The translations under genes and the position numbers were made by a program. The notes under the pieces were generated by a model. It saw only the letters and a list, made by a program, of their open reading frames with translations, had not been told where the DNA came from and did not search any database. Source: Actinomycetota bacterium (GTDB lineage Bacteria > Actinomycetota > Acidimicrobiia > Acidimicrobiales > JAFATL01). From it: 9,655 nucleotides of DNA. This document shows, piece by piece, positions 1 to 7,700 of the stretch (the stretch's first letter is position 1; every line of letters begins with the position of its first letter). The stretch spans positions 1 to 9,655 of the forward strand of contig JAFATL010000263.1 in NCBI GenBank assembly GCA_019243975.1. The letters are read 5' to 3'.

Positions 1-572
1 TCAAGCACGCGGTGGTCACTGCGGTGGCGCGTGACGACGTGCCCGACGGCGGCGCGGGCGCGTTCGCGGCCACGATCGAAGCCGTCCGTCGCCGCTGCCC
101 CGACACTGCCGTCGAGGTGCTGATCCCCGACTGCAAGGGCGACCCCGAGTCCTTGGCCGCCGTGTTCGCGGCTCGCCCCGACGTGTTGAACCACAACCTG
201 GAGACGGTGGCGCGCCTGCAGCGCATGGTGCGCCCCTCGGCGTCGTACGCCCGGTCACTGGCCGTGCTGGCGCGCGCCAAGGCCGCCGGACTCACGACGA
301 AGTCGGGCGTGATGGTGGGCCTGGGGGAGACCGAGGACGAAGTGGTGGCCGCGCTCTCCGACCTGCGCGCCGTCGGCGTCGACATCGTGACGATCGGGCA
401 GTACCTACGACCCAGCGCCGCCCACCTCCCCGTCGACCGCTGGTGGACGCCCGACGAGTTCGAGCGCCTGCGCCTCGCCGGCGAGGCGATGGGGTTCTCC
501 CACGTGCAATCGTCGCCCCTCACCCGTTCCAGCTACCACGCCCGCCAGAGCGCGGCGGCGGCTCACGCATGA
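1..572 (+). CDS. lipA: Lipoyl synthase, C-terminal part (5' end outside window)
   Basis: Lipoyl synthase is a radical SAM enzyme that inserts two sulfur atoms into the octanoyl chain carried by lipoyl-dependent proteins such as the E2 subunits and GcvH. The reading frame enters at base 3 with KHAVVTAVARDDVPDGGAGA, matching the family block of the form VxTxVxRDDLxDGGA. Further family blocks follow: NHNLETVARL, then KSGVMVGLGET, then IGQYLRPS. The C-terminus is SPLTRSSYHA; the RSSY serine is the known ligand of the auxiliary iron-sulfur cluster. The N-terminal cysteine motifs, including CxxxCxxC, lie upstream of the window, so 189 codons are visible. The stop TGA at 570-572 overlaps the ATG of the next gene (ATGA), which implies translational coupling. 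The 5' neighbour may be lipB, but that cannot be seen here. Confidence 0.95.
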   Translation, partial: KHAVVTAVARDDVPDGGAGAFAATIEAVRRRCPDTAVEVLIPDCKGDPESLAAVFAARPDVLNHNLETVARLQRMVRPSASYARSLAVLARAKAAGLTTKSGVMVGLGETEDEVVAALSDLRAVGVDIVTIGQYLRPSAAHLPVDRWWTPDEFERLRLAGEAMGFSHVQSSPLTRSSYHARQSAAAAHA

Positions 573-1660
573 GTTCGTCTCGAGTCGAACGGGTGCGGGC
601 GCGCATGGGGGAGCTGGGCGTCGACGCGTTGCTGCTGTCGCTCGGTGCCGATCTGCCGTGGCTCACGGGCTACGAGGCGATGCCCCTGGAACGGCTCACG
701 ATGCTGGTGCTGCCCGCCGACGGCGACGCCACGATGGTCGTCCCGCAGCTGGAGGCGCCGCGCGTCGAGCCCCGGCCCGACGTGTTCTCCATCCGGCCGT
801 GGGCGGAGACCGAGGACCCCGTCGAGATCGTCGCCGCGTTGGTCGGGGCTCGCACTCAGCTCGCCATCGCCGACCGGGCGTGGGCGACGTTCCTTGTGCA
901 GCTGCAGGCGCGGCTGCCGAAGGCGTCGTGGCAGGTGGCATCCAACGTCACCGGGCCCATACGCGCTGTGAAGGACGCCGACGAGGTCGCGGCCCTGCGC
1001 GCCGCCAGCGCCGCCGCCGACCGGGTCGCCGACCAACTGATCTCGGGCGAGATCCCCCTGGTCGGGCGCACCGAAGCCGAAGTGTCGGCCGACATCGGGC
1101 GGCGGCTGCGGGCCGAGGGTCACGACCGAGTCAACTTCGCCATCGTCGGCAGCGGCCCCAATTCCGCCAGCCCCCACCACTCGGCCGGGCCCCGTGTCAT
1201 CGAGCGCGGCGAGTCGATCGTGTGCGACTTCGGCGGCACCATGAACGGCTACTGCTCGGACATCACCCGCACCGTGTTCACGGGGGCGCCGCCGTCGGAG
1301 TTCCGCGATCTCTACAACGTGCTGCACGAGGCGCAGGCGGCGGGCGTAGCCGCTGCGTCGGTCGGCACGCCGTGCGAGGACGTCGACGGCGTGGCTCGCC
1401 GCATCATCACCGACGGCGGGTACGGCCCGTACTTCATCCATCGCACCGGCCACGGCATCGGCCTCGAAGAGCACGAAGACCCCTATATCGTCGGTGGTAA
1501 CTGCGAGCCGCTGGCGCCCGGCCACGCCTTCTCGGTGGAGCCCGGGATCTACGTCGAGGGCAAGTGGGGGGCGCGCATCGAAGACATCGTCGTGGCCACC
1601 GACGCCGGTCCCGACGCTCTCAACACCGTCAACCACGACCTGGCAGTCGTGGAGGCCTGA
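569..1660 (+). CDS. M24 family metallopeptidase (Xaa-Pro aminopeptidase/prolidase type)
   Basis: A 363-residue protein with the two-part architecture of the M24B peptidases. An N-terminal creatinase-like domain spans about residues 1-130 and a C-terminal pita-bread metallopeptidase domain spans about 135-350. All five expected dinuclear metal ligands are visible: D220 (in CDFGG), D231 (in YCSDITRTV), H295 (in HRTGHGIGLEEHE), E324 (in SVEPGIY) and E338 (in GARIEDIV). The H203-H204 pair also matches the substrate-side histidine region. The family cleaves Xaa-Pro dipeptides or N-terminal Xaa-Pro bonds in the cytoplasm, but sequence alone does not separate prolidase from aminopeptidase P. I chose the ATG at 569 because it overlaps the lipA stop and gives the family's normal N-terminus. 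The frame extends upstream to 443, but that part lies inside lipA. No strong Shine-Dalgarno is seen, consistent with coupled translation. Confidence 0.92.
   Translation: MSSSRVERVRARMGELGVDALLLSLGADLPWLTGYEAMPLERLTMLVLPADGDATMVVPQLEAPRVEPRPDVFSIRPWAETEDPVEIVAALVGARTQLAIADRAWATFLVQLQARLPKASWQVASNVTGPIRAVKDADEVAALRAASAAADRVADQLISGEIPLVGRTEAEVSADIGRRLRAEGHDRVNFAIVGSGPNSASPHHSAGPRVIERGESIVCDFGGTMNGYCSDITRTVFTGAPPSEFRDLYNVLHEAQAAGVAAASVGTPCEDVDGVARRIITDGGYGPYFIHRTGHGIGLEEHEDPYIVGGNCEPLAPGHAFSVEPGIYVEGKWGARIEDIVVATDAGPDALNTVNHDLAVVEA
1651..1655 (+). promoter_or_regulatory. Ribosome binding site for the SDR gene
   Basis: GGAGG lies within the last codons of the M24 peptidase gene, 11 bases before the GTG at 1667. 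The spacing is a little long, but this is the only purine-rich Shine-Dalgarno match near that start. It supports the GTG as the initiation codon and places the gene in the same transcript as the peptidase. Confidence 0.55.
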
Positions 1661-1666
1661 CGCCAC

Positions 1667-2395
1667 GTGAACCTCGGCATCGAAGGAAAAGTCGCGCTGG
1701 TCACCGCATCGTCGAAGGGCCTGGGCCGGGCCTCGGCCGAGGCACTCGCCGCCGACGGCGCCAAGCTCGTCATCTGCGCACGGGGTGGCGCTGCGTTGCG
1801 TGACGCCGAACAGGCGATCGCGGCGATGGGTGCGGACGTGCTGGCGATCGAGGCCGACGTCACCCAGCCCGAGCAGCCGGCCCGCCTGGTGGAGGCCACC
1901 GTCGAACGATTCGGCGCTCTCGACATCCTCGTGCCCAACGCCGGCGGTCCTCCTCCGGGGCGGGCAGCGGACGTCGACGACCAGCAGTTCCTCGACGCCA
2001 TCAACAACAACCTGCTGACGTCGGTGCGTCTCGTGCGGGAGGCGCTGCCGCACATGCGGGCCAACGGCTGGGGCCGCATCTGCTTCATCACGTCGTCGTC
2101 GATCAAGCAGCCGATCCCCACGTTGACCCTCTCGAACTCGGCCCGTACGGGTCTGTGGGCCTGGGCCAAGACGCTCGCCGACGACGTGTTCGACGACGGC
2201 GTCACCGTGAACACGGCCTGTCCCGGCCTCCACAACACCGACCGCATCCGGTCCCTCGGCACCAACGTGAGTGGACGCGTCGGCGACCCGGCCGACTTCG
2301 GCAAGGTGGTGGCGTTCCTGTGCTCGGACGCGGCGTCGTTCATCAGCGGCACTGCGGTGCTGGTCGACGGCGCCATGAGCGCCGGCCTGTTCTGA
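1667..2395 (+). CDS. SDR family oxidoreductase with atypical active site
   Basis: A 242-residue Rossmann-fold protein of classical SDR length. Visible elements are a cofactor loop TASSKGLG (13-20), an acidic DVT motif (64-66), an NAGG motif (91-94) and a C-terminal block of the form SGTAVLVDG. Two classical features are changed. The loop has Ala14 where TGxxxGxG has glycine. The catalytic YxxxK is replaced by S156-N-S-A-R160, 13 residues after S143, exactly where Tyr and Lys would fall. A known SDR subgroup annotated as 3-oxoacyl-ACP-reductase-like also departs from the canonical cofactor motif and tetrad, and this protein looks like a member. Substrate and even catalytic activity are therefore uncertain, so an automatic FabG label would be unsafe. 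Translation starts at GTG, six bases after the peptidase stop, so the two are probably co-transcribed. Confidence 0.9.
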   Translation: MNLGIEGKVALVTASSKGLGRASAEALAADGAKLVICARGGAALRDAEQAIAAMGADVLAIEADVTQPEQPARLVEATVERFGALDILVPNAGGPPPGRAADVDDQQFLDAINNNLLTSVRLVREALPHMRANGWGRICFITSSSIKQPIPTLTLSNSARTGLWAWAKTLADDVFDDGVTVNTACPGLHNTDRIRSLGTNVSGRVGDPADFGKVVAFLCSDAASFISGTAVLVDGAMSAGLF

Positions 2396-2405
2396 ACGCC
2401 CGCCC

Positions 2406-3266
2406 GTGATCCGCCTCGACGCCGGCACGTTCCTGTTGCAGTGGGCAACCGGCGGTCTGTTCTTCCTGTGGGTCACGACGCGTCGCCGCGACGTCGGCAT
2501 CGGGTACGGCTGGCTGCTGCGCGGCACCTACGGCTTGATGGCGGTCGGCGCCGTGTTCGCGGGCCGCTTCGGCCACCCCGCCCCCGTGCGCGACATCTCC
2601 GCCGTGGCCACCGCCCTGGCCGCCACGGTGGCCCTGGTCGTGTCCGTCGTGCGCCGCAAAGCCGGCGTCCGCGGCGAGCACGAGCGCGCCGAACGCGTCG
2701 CCGCCCGCCTGCTCGCCGGTCCAAGTGCCGATAGTGGGTCGGAAAACGACCCGGCAACGGCACTTGGACGGGAGTTTCCCCCTGTCCTCGACCTGATCGC
2801 GCCCGCTGTCGGCATCATTGGCGTGATCGCGGGGGCGTGGTCAGCGGGTGGCCCGCATGCGCTGGCCATCGTTCGCTTCATCGCGGGCACCGCCTTTCTC
2901 GGCGCCGTCACCGACGCCATGCTCCTCGGCCACTGGTACCTCGTGCAGCCCGGCCTGGGCCGGGCGCCGCTCAACGAGCTCAACCGCTATCTGGCGTGGA
3001 CCTGGCCGTTCGAGGTCGGTGCCCTGCTGTGGCCGACCGGCATGGTCTCGGTGTTCACCGGCAAGGTCGACGACGGGTGGGGCGGGCAGCTGGGCTGGTT
3101 CTGGATCGCCTGCGCGGCCACGACCCTGATCCTGACCTTCGTGACCAAGGCCGCGCTCAAGGAGCGGGCCTACAGCGCGGTGATGGCGGCCACCGGCCTG
3201 CTGTACCTCGCCATCCTCACCGCCTTCGGCACCGACCTCGTCGCCCGCGCCGTTCTGGCTGGCTAG
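2406..3266 (+). CDS. Multi-pass membrane protein of unknown function
   Basis: I do not recognise the family. The 286-residue product has about eight hydrophobic segments, roughly at residues 7-24, 39-55, 64-83, 128-147, 153-175, 200-218, 228-247 and 257-275, so it is an inner-membrane protein. There is no cleavable signal peptide. Possibly informative motifs are GHWYLVQPGLG (175-185) and YLAWTWPFEVGALLWPTGM (195-213), which are rich in Trp and include a membrane-adjacent histidine. The stretch between segments 3 and 4 (about 84-127) is hydrophilic; its second half (G105-R122) is encoded by a palindromic DNA element. The GTG start follows the SDR stop by ten bases with no clear Shine-Dalgarno, and is chosen because it lies just before the first hydrophobic segment. 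The TAG stop overlaps the uppP stop on the opposite strand. Confidence 0.82.
   Translation: MIRLDAGTFLLQWATGGLFFLWVTTRRRDVGIGYGWLLRGTYGLMAVGAVFAGRFGHPAPVRDISAVATALAATVALVVSVVRRKAGVRGEHERAERVAARLLAGPSADSGSENDPATALGREFPPVLDLIAPAVGIIGVIAGAWSAGGPHALAIVRFIAGTAFLGAVTDAMLLGHWYLVQPGLGRAPLNELNRYLAWTWPFEVGALLWPTGMVSVFTGKVDDGWGGQLGWFWIACAATTLILTFVTKAALKERAYSAVMAATGLLYLAILTAFGTDLVARAVLAG
2719..2769. repeat. 51-nt palindromic element inserted in frame in a coding region
   Basis: The outer arms are perfect 12-base inverted repeats: GTCCAAGTGCCG at 2719-2730 and CGGCACTTGGAC at 2758-2769. Inside them, after a 5x5 mismatch (2731-2735 against 2753-2757), is a second perfect stem: GGGTCG (2736-2741) pairs with CGACCC (2747-2752) around a GAAAA loop. 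The length is 51 bases, exactly 17 codons, with no stop in the host frame. By my count it is about 61% GC, visibly less than its surroundings. It encodes a hydrophilic segment in the loop between membrane segments 3 and 4. It resembles REP-like or Rickettsia-type protein-coding palindromic elements in form. No second copy occurs in the window, so calling it a dispersed repeat is an inference. Confidence 0.75.
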
Positions 3267-4153
3267 GCGAAGCGGATGATGGAGGCGGCGCCCGCGATCA
3301 GGCAGTAGATGGCGAAGGGCGTGAGCGTGCGCGTCTCGAAGAAGCGGACGAGGAAGCGCACGGAGATGTAGGCGGCGATGCCGGCGAAGATGGCGCCGAC
3401 GAGCGCTTGGGACCGCACGCCGTCGCCGAGGTGACCCATGAGGTCGGGGACCTTGTAGACGCCTGAAGCGAGGATGATCGGCGTGGCCATGAGGAACGAG
3501 AAGCGGGCCGCGTCCTCGTGCGACAGGCCGCGGAACAGGCCGCCGATCATGGTGATGCCCGAGCGGCTGATGCCGGCGAAGAGTGCGCCGGACTGGATGA
3601 ACCCGATCACGCCCGCTTCCTTGTAGTCGAGCGTGTCGAGCTCGCGGCCTTGCTCCCGGCCCTGGCGTACGGGCACGCGCCGGCGGAACCGCTCGCCCAG
3701 CAGGAGCAGCACGCCGTTGATGGTCAGGAAGATGGCGGCCGCTTCCGGCTTCACGAACAGCGTGCGCAGCTTGTGCTCGAAGACCAGGCCGATGATGCCG
3801 GTGGGGATGGTGGCGATGACGAGCAGCCAGGCCATGCGCTCGTCGGCCGTCTCGATGCGGCGCGTGCGCAGGGTGCGGAAGAACCCGCCGATGATGCGGA
3901 TCCAGTCCTCCCGGAAGAACACCAGCAGGGCGAGGGCTGTGGCCACGTGCAGGGCCACGACGAACGCCAGGTAGAACGACTCACCGGCCGACTGGGCGGT
4001 GACGAGCTTGTCCCAGCCCAGCCAGCCGGGCACGAGCACCGAGTGGCCCAGACTCGAGATCGGGAACAGCTCGGTGACGCCCTGCAGCAGGCCGATCACG
4101 ATGGCTTGGAAATAGGAGATCAACGCGTCCGCCCGTGGTCGAGGTCGGAGCAT
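3263..4153 (-). CDS. uppP: Undecaprenyl-diphosphate phosphatase (UppP/BacA family)
   Basis: This integral membrane enzyme dephosphorylates undecaprenyl diphosphate to recycle the lipid carrier for peptidoglycan and other wall polymers; overexpression in this family gives bacitracin resistance. Both signature motifs are present: QGVTELFPISSLGH (24-37), with the catalytic-region Glu28 and His37, and GISRSG (194-199), with the phosphate-site Ser/Arg. The 296-residue length and the multiple hydrophobic helices (about 15-35, 60-80, 108-126, 138-153, 180-200 and three more to the end) fit the family. A charged loop (155-178) is rich in Arg and Glu. The N-terminus before ISYFQAIVIG is unusually Arg/Pro-rich, so the true start may be the TTG at 4121-4123 (286 residues). 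The stop (bases 3263-3265) overlaps the stop of the facing membrane-protein gene. Confidence 0.95.
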   Translation of the reverse strand: MLRPRPRADALISYFQAIVIGLLQGVTELFPISSLGHSVLVPGWLGWDKLVTAQSAGESFYLAFVVALHVATALALLVFFREDWIRIIGGFFRTLRTRRIETADERMAWLLVIATIPTGIIGLVFEHKLRTLFVKPEAAAIFLTINGVLLLLGERFRRRVPVRQGREQGRELDTLDYKEAGVIGFIQSGALFAGISRSGITMIGGLFRGLSHEDAARFSFLMATPIILASGVYKVPDLMGHLGDGVRSQALVGAIFAGIAAYISVRFLVRFFETRTLTPFAIYCLIAGAASIIRFA

Positions 4154-4228
4154 CGTACGGGCGCGCGGGTGAGGACCACGAGAACCGGGACAAGAACTCT
4201 CATCTTTCGTTCAGGGCATGCTGTGGCC
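4154..4228. other. 75-base divergent intergenic region between uppP and the ankyrin gene
   Basis: This is the largest non-coding gap in the window. On the minus strand TACGAT (4157-4152) is a -10-like hexamer, but it runs into the annotated uppP ATG and has no good -35 partner. On the plus strand an AGGG (4213-4216) could serve as a weak Shine-Dalgarno for the ankyrin gene. I see no hairpin, riboswitch or operator-like palindrome. Confidence 0.4.
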
Positions 4229-4738
4229 ATGAGCCCGTCGCCGATCATGCAGGCCCTCTACCAGGGCAAGAAGGACGAAGCCGCGCAGCTCGCCGCCGAG
4301 GGGGCTGCGCTCGACCTCTTCGAGGCCGTGTCCCTCGGGAACACCGACGCGGTGAAGCAGCGGCTGGCGGACGGTGCCGACGTCAACGCCTACTCAGACG
4401 ACGGCTTCACTGCCATGCACTTCGCCGGCTTCTTCGACCAACCCACAGCGGGCCAGGAGTTGCTGCACGCCGGCGCCGACCCCAACGCGGTTGCCCGCAA
4501 CGACATGCGCGTGCAGCCGCTGCACAGCGCAGCGGCGGGGAAGTCGAACGGCGTGTGCCGCATGCTCCTGCACGCGGGTGCGGACCCCAACGGCAAGCAG
4601 CAGAAGGGCTACACCGCCCTCCACGAAGCGGTGCTCAACGGCAACACCGAGCTGGAGAAACTGCTGATCGACAACGGTGCCGACCCGTCCATCGCCAACG
4701 ACGACGGCCAGCTCCCCGAGGACCTCCGGCCCTCTTAG
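4229..4738 (+). CDS. Small ankyrin-repeat protein
   Basis: A 169-residue soluble protein made almost entirely of ankyrin repeats, with no signal peptide or membrane segment. One degenerate repeat covers about residues 24-54 and ends in LADGADVNA. Three clear repeats follow, at about 57-89 (DGFTAMHFAG ... LLHAGADPNA), 93-125 (QPLHSAAAGKS ... LLHAGADPNG) and 126-158 (KGYTALHEAV ... LLIDNGADPS). A short C-terminal tail, DDGQLPEDLRPS, looks like the start of a further truncated repeat. Ankyrin repeats mediate protein-protein binding; no enzymatic domain is attached, so the partner and role are unknown. The ATG at 4229 is preferred, but GTG at 4223 is in frame and closer to the AGGG at 4213, and would add two residues. 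The TAG stop overlaps the metH stop on the other strand. Bacterial free-standing ankyrin proteins of this size are common, so I read it as cytoplasmic and not as an exported effector. Confidence 0.88.
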   Translation: MSPSPIMQALYQGKKDEAAQLAAEGAALDLFEAVSLGNTDAVKQRLADGADVNAYSDDGFTAMHFAGFFDQPTAGQELLHAGADPNAVARNDMRVQPLHSAAAGKSNGVCRMLLHAGADPNGKQQKGYTALHEAVLNGNTELEKLLIDNGADPSIANDDGQLPEDLRPS

Positions 4739-7700
4739 GCGACGAAGTACTTGGCCTGGGGGTGGTGGCAGATGATCGCCGAGGTCGTCTGCTCGGGCTC
4801 GTACTGGAAGTCCTCGGACACGGCCACGCCGATGCGGTCGGCCTCCAGCAGCTCTGCCACCTTGGCGTTGTCTTCGAGGTCGGGGCACGCCGGGTACCCC
4901 CACGAGTAGCGGCCGCCCCGGTAGTGCTGGCGCAGCAGCATGTTGACGAGCGTGCCGTCCTCGTTGGCGAACCCCCACTCCTCACGGATGCGGTGGTGCC
5001 AGTGCTCGGCCAGCGCTTCAGCCATCTCCACGCCCATGCCGTGGCGCACGAGGTACTCCTGGTACCGGTTCTCGAGCCGCAGCTTGTTGGCTGACTCGGT
5101 GACCTCGTCGCCCATGGTGACGATGGTGAACGCCGCGTAGTCGGTCTCGCCCGAGTCGATGGGCCGGAAGAAGTCGGCGATGCAGAGGTAGGGCGCCTTC
5201 TGCTGGCGGGGGTAGTTGAAGCGCACCCACTCGGCCGTGCGCGTGTCGTCCTTCCAGATCACGACGTCGTTGCCGTCGCTGTTGGCGGCGAAGTAGCCGT
5301 AGACGACCTGGGGAACGAGCACGCCCTCGGCCTTGACCTTGGCGAACTCCTCGCGGAACACCGCACGGATGCGCGCCTTGAAGTCGTCGTCGCTCTCGCC
5401 CTTCTCGGGGCGGTAGCCCCATTGATGGCGGTACAGCGCGGTCTCGTTGAGGTAGCCGGCGATCTCGTCGAGGCTGATGCCCTTGACCACGCGGCTGCCG
5501 AGGAACGGCGGCACGAAGATCTGGTTGTCGCTGACGACGTCGGGCGAACGGGCGGGAATGGTCGATGGGTCGACCTCTTCCTTGGGTGCGCGCGCCGGCA
5601 GGTCACGCCCGCCTAGCGCTCGCCCGAAGTCGGGGTCGCTGTCGAGGCCGGGGCCCTTCTTGAGCTCCATGAGCTTGTCCATGGTGCGCAGGCCTTCGAA
5701 CGCGTCCTTGCCGTAGAACACGCGGCCCTCGTACACCTGGCGCAGATCGCGCTCGACGTAGGTGCGCGTCAGGGCGGCGCCACCGAGCAGCACGGGCATC
5801 ACCGCGGCCAGCCCGCGCTCGTTCATCTCCAGCAGGTTGTCGCGCATGATCAGCGTGCTCTTCACCAGCAGGCCGCTCATGCCGACGGCGTCGGCCTTGA
5901 CCTCCTCGGCCTTGGCCAGCAACTCGGCGACCGGCACCTTGATGCCGATGTTGTGCACCTCGTAGCCGTTGTTGGTGAGGATGATGTCGACCAGGTTCTT
6001 GCCGATGTCGTGGACGTCGCCCTTCACGGTGGCCAGCACCACGCGGCCCTTGCCGCCCTGGTCGGCCTTCTCCATGTGCGGCTCGAGGTAGGCGACGGCC
6101 GCCTTCATGGCTTCGGCCGACTGCAGCACGAACGGCAGCTGCATCTCGCCCGATGCGAAGAGGTCGCCGACGACCTTCATGCCGCCGAGCAGCACGTCGT
6201 TGACGATCTCCAGCGCCGAGCGGGTCGACAGCGCCTCGTCGAGGTCGGCCTCGAGGCCGTCGCGGTCGCCGTCGATGATGCGGTGCTTGAGCCGCTCCTC
6301 GACGGGCCACCCGCTGCGGTCTTCCTTCTCGACCGCGCTCACCGAGACGTCTTCGAACGCCTCCAGCAGCGCCTGCAACGGGTCGTAGCCCGGCGACCGC
6401 CGGTCGTAGATGAGGTCGAGGCAGATCTTGCGATGCTCCTCGTCGATGCGGTTGAGCGGCATGATGCGCGCTGCGTGCACGATGGCGGAGTCGAGGCCGG
6501 CGCCGACGCACTCGTGCAGGAACATCGAGTTCAACACGTGCCGGGCCGCTGGCTTGAGGCCGAACGACACGTTGGACACGCCGAGCGTGGTGTAGACGCC
6601 GGGTAGCTCCGCCTTGATGCGGCGGATCGCGTCGATGGTGGCCATCCCGTCGCCGCGCAGGTCTTCGCCCCCGGTCGACAACGGGAACGTCAACGCGTCG
6701 AAGATCAGGTCGGACGGCTGCAAGCCGTACTTGGACACGGCCAGGTCGTGGATGCGGTGGGCGACGCGCAGCTTCCACTCGACGTCGCGCGCCTGACCTT
6801 CCTCGTCGATCAGCAGGCAGATGACGGCGGCGCCGTACTCGCGCGCCAGCGACATCACCCGGTCGAACCGCTTGCCCTCGTCTTCGCCCTCTTCGAGGTT
6901 GGCCGAGTTGAGGATGCAGCGGCCGCCGATCCACTGCAGGCCCGCCTCCATCACCGGCGGCTCGGTGGAGTCCATGACCAGCGGCGCGCTCACCTGGGTG
7001 GCGAAGCGCTGGGCGATCTCGTCCATGTCGTCGCGGCCGTCGCGCCCGACGTAGTCGACGCACACGTCGAGGATGTGGGCGCCCTCCTTCACCTGCTCGC
7101 GCGCCATGGCCAGGCAGGTGTCCCAGTCCTGCTCCAACATCGCCTCGCGGAACTTCTTCGACCCGTTGGCGTTGGTGCGCTCGCCGATGACGAGGAACGA
7201 CGTCTCCTGCTCGAACGGCACCGCGCTGTAGATCGACGTGGCGCCCGGCTCGGTGACGGGCGTGCGGGCCAGCGGCGTGAGGGGCTTGCACTTCTCGACG
7301 ACCTGGCGCAGGTGCTCGGGCGTGGTGCCACAGCACCCACCGACCACCGTCACACCCAGCTCGGTGATGAAGCGGCTGTGGAACTCCGCCAGCTCGTCGG
7401 GCGTGAGGTCGTAGTGGGTCGCCCCGTCGACGATGCTGGGCAGGCCGGCGTTGGGCAGACACGAGATCGGCACGGGCGACTGCTGCGAGAGGTGGCGCAG
7501 GTGCTCCCACATCTCGCGCGGGCCAGTGGCGCAGTTGAGGCCGAACACGTCGGGCTGCATGGCGCCCAGCGCGGTGAGGGCGGCGCCGATCTCGGTGCCG
7601 AGCAGCATGCGCCCGTTGAGCTCGATGGTGACCTGCATCTGGATCGGGACCTCGCGGCCCGCCGCGGCCATGGCGCGGCGGGCGCCGATGATCGCCGCCT

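Noticed and set aside
443..568. Upstream extension of the M24 peptidase frame
   Set aside because: It lies entirely within the lipA coding region and encodes Arg-rich sequence with no similarity to the family. The ATG overlapping the lipA stop is the natural start.
563..2527. 654-codon minus-strand open frame opposite the M24 peptidase and SDR genes
   Set aside because: The translation has no recognisable domain and is Arg/Gly/Val-rich. The opposite strand encodes two proteins with clear motifs; long antisense frames are expected at this GC content.
2717..2771. CGG flanking both ends of the palindromic element as a possible target-site duplication
   Set aside because: Three bases of CGG are very common in this DNA, and a 49-base element plus a 3-base duplication would not keep the reading frame, so this is not evidence of transposition.
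4181..4197. Direct repeat AGAAC spaced 12 bases apart upstream of the ankyrin gene
   Set aside because: Five-base repeats are too short to support an operator call, and there is no symmetry or second context.
3518..4228. Long N-terminal extension of the ankyrin frame
   Set aside because: It runs antisense through uppP, whose protein sequence is clearly conserved. The ankyrin domain itself begins shortly after the ATG at 4229.
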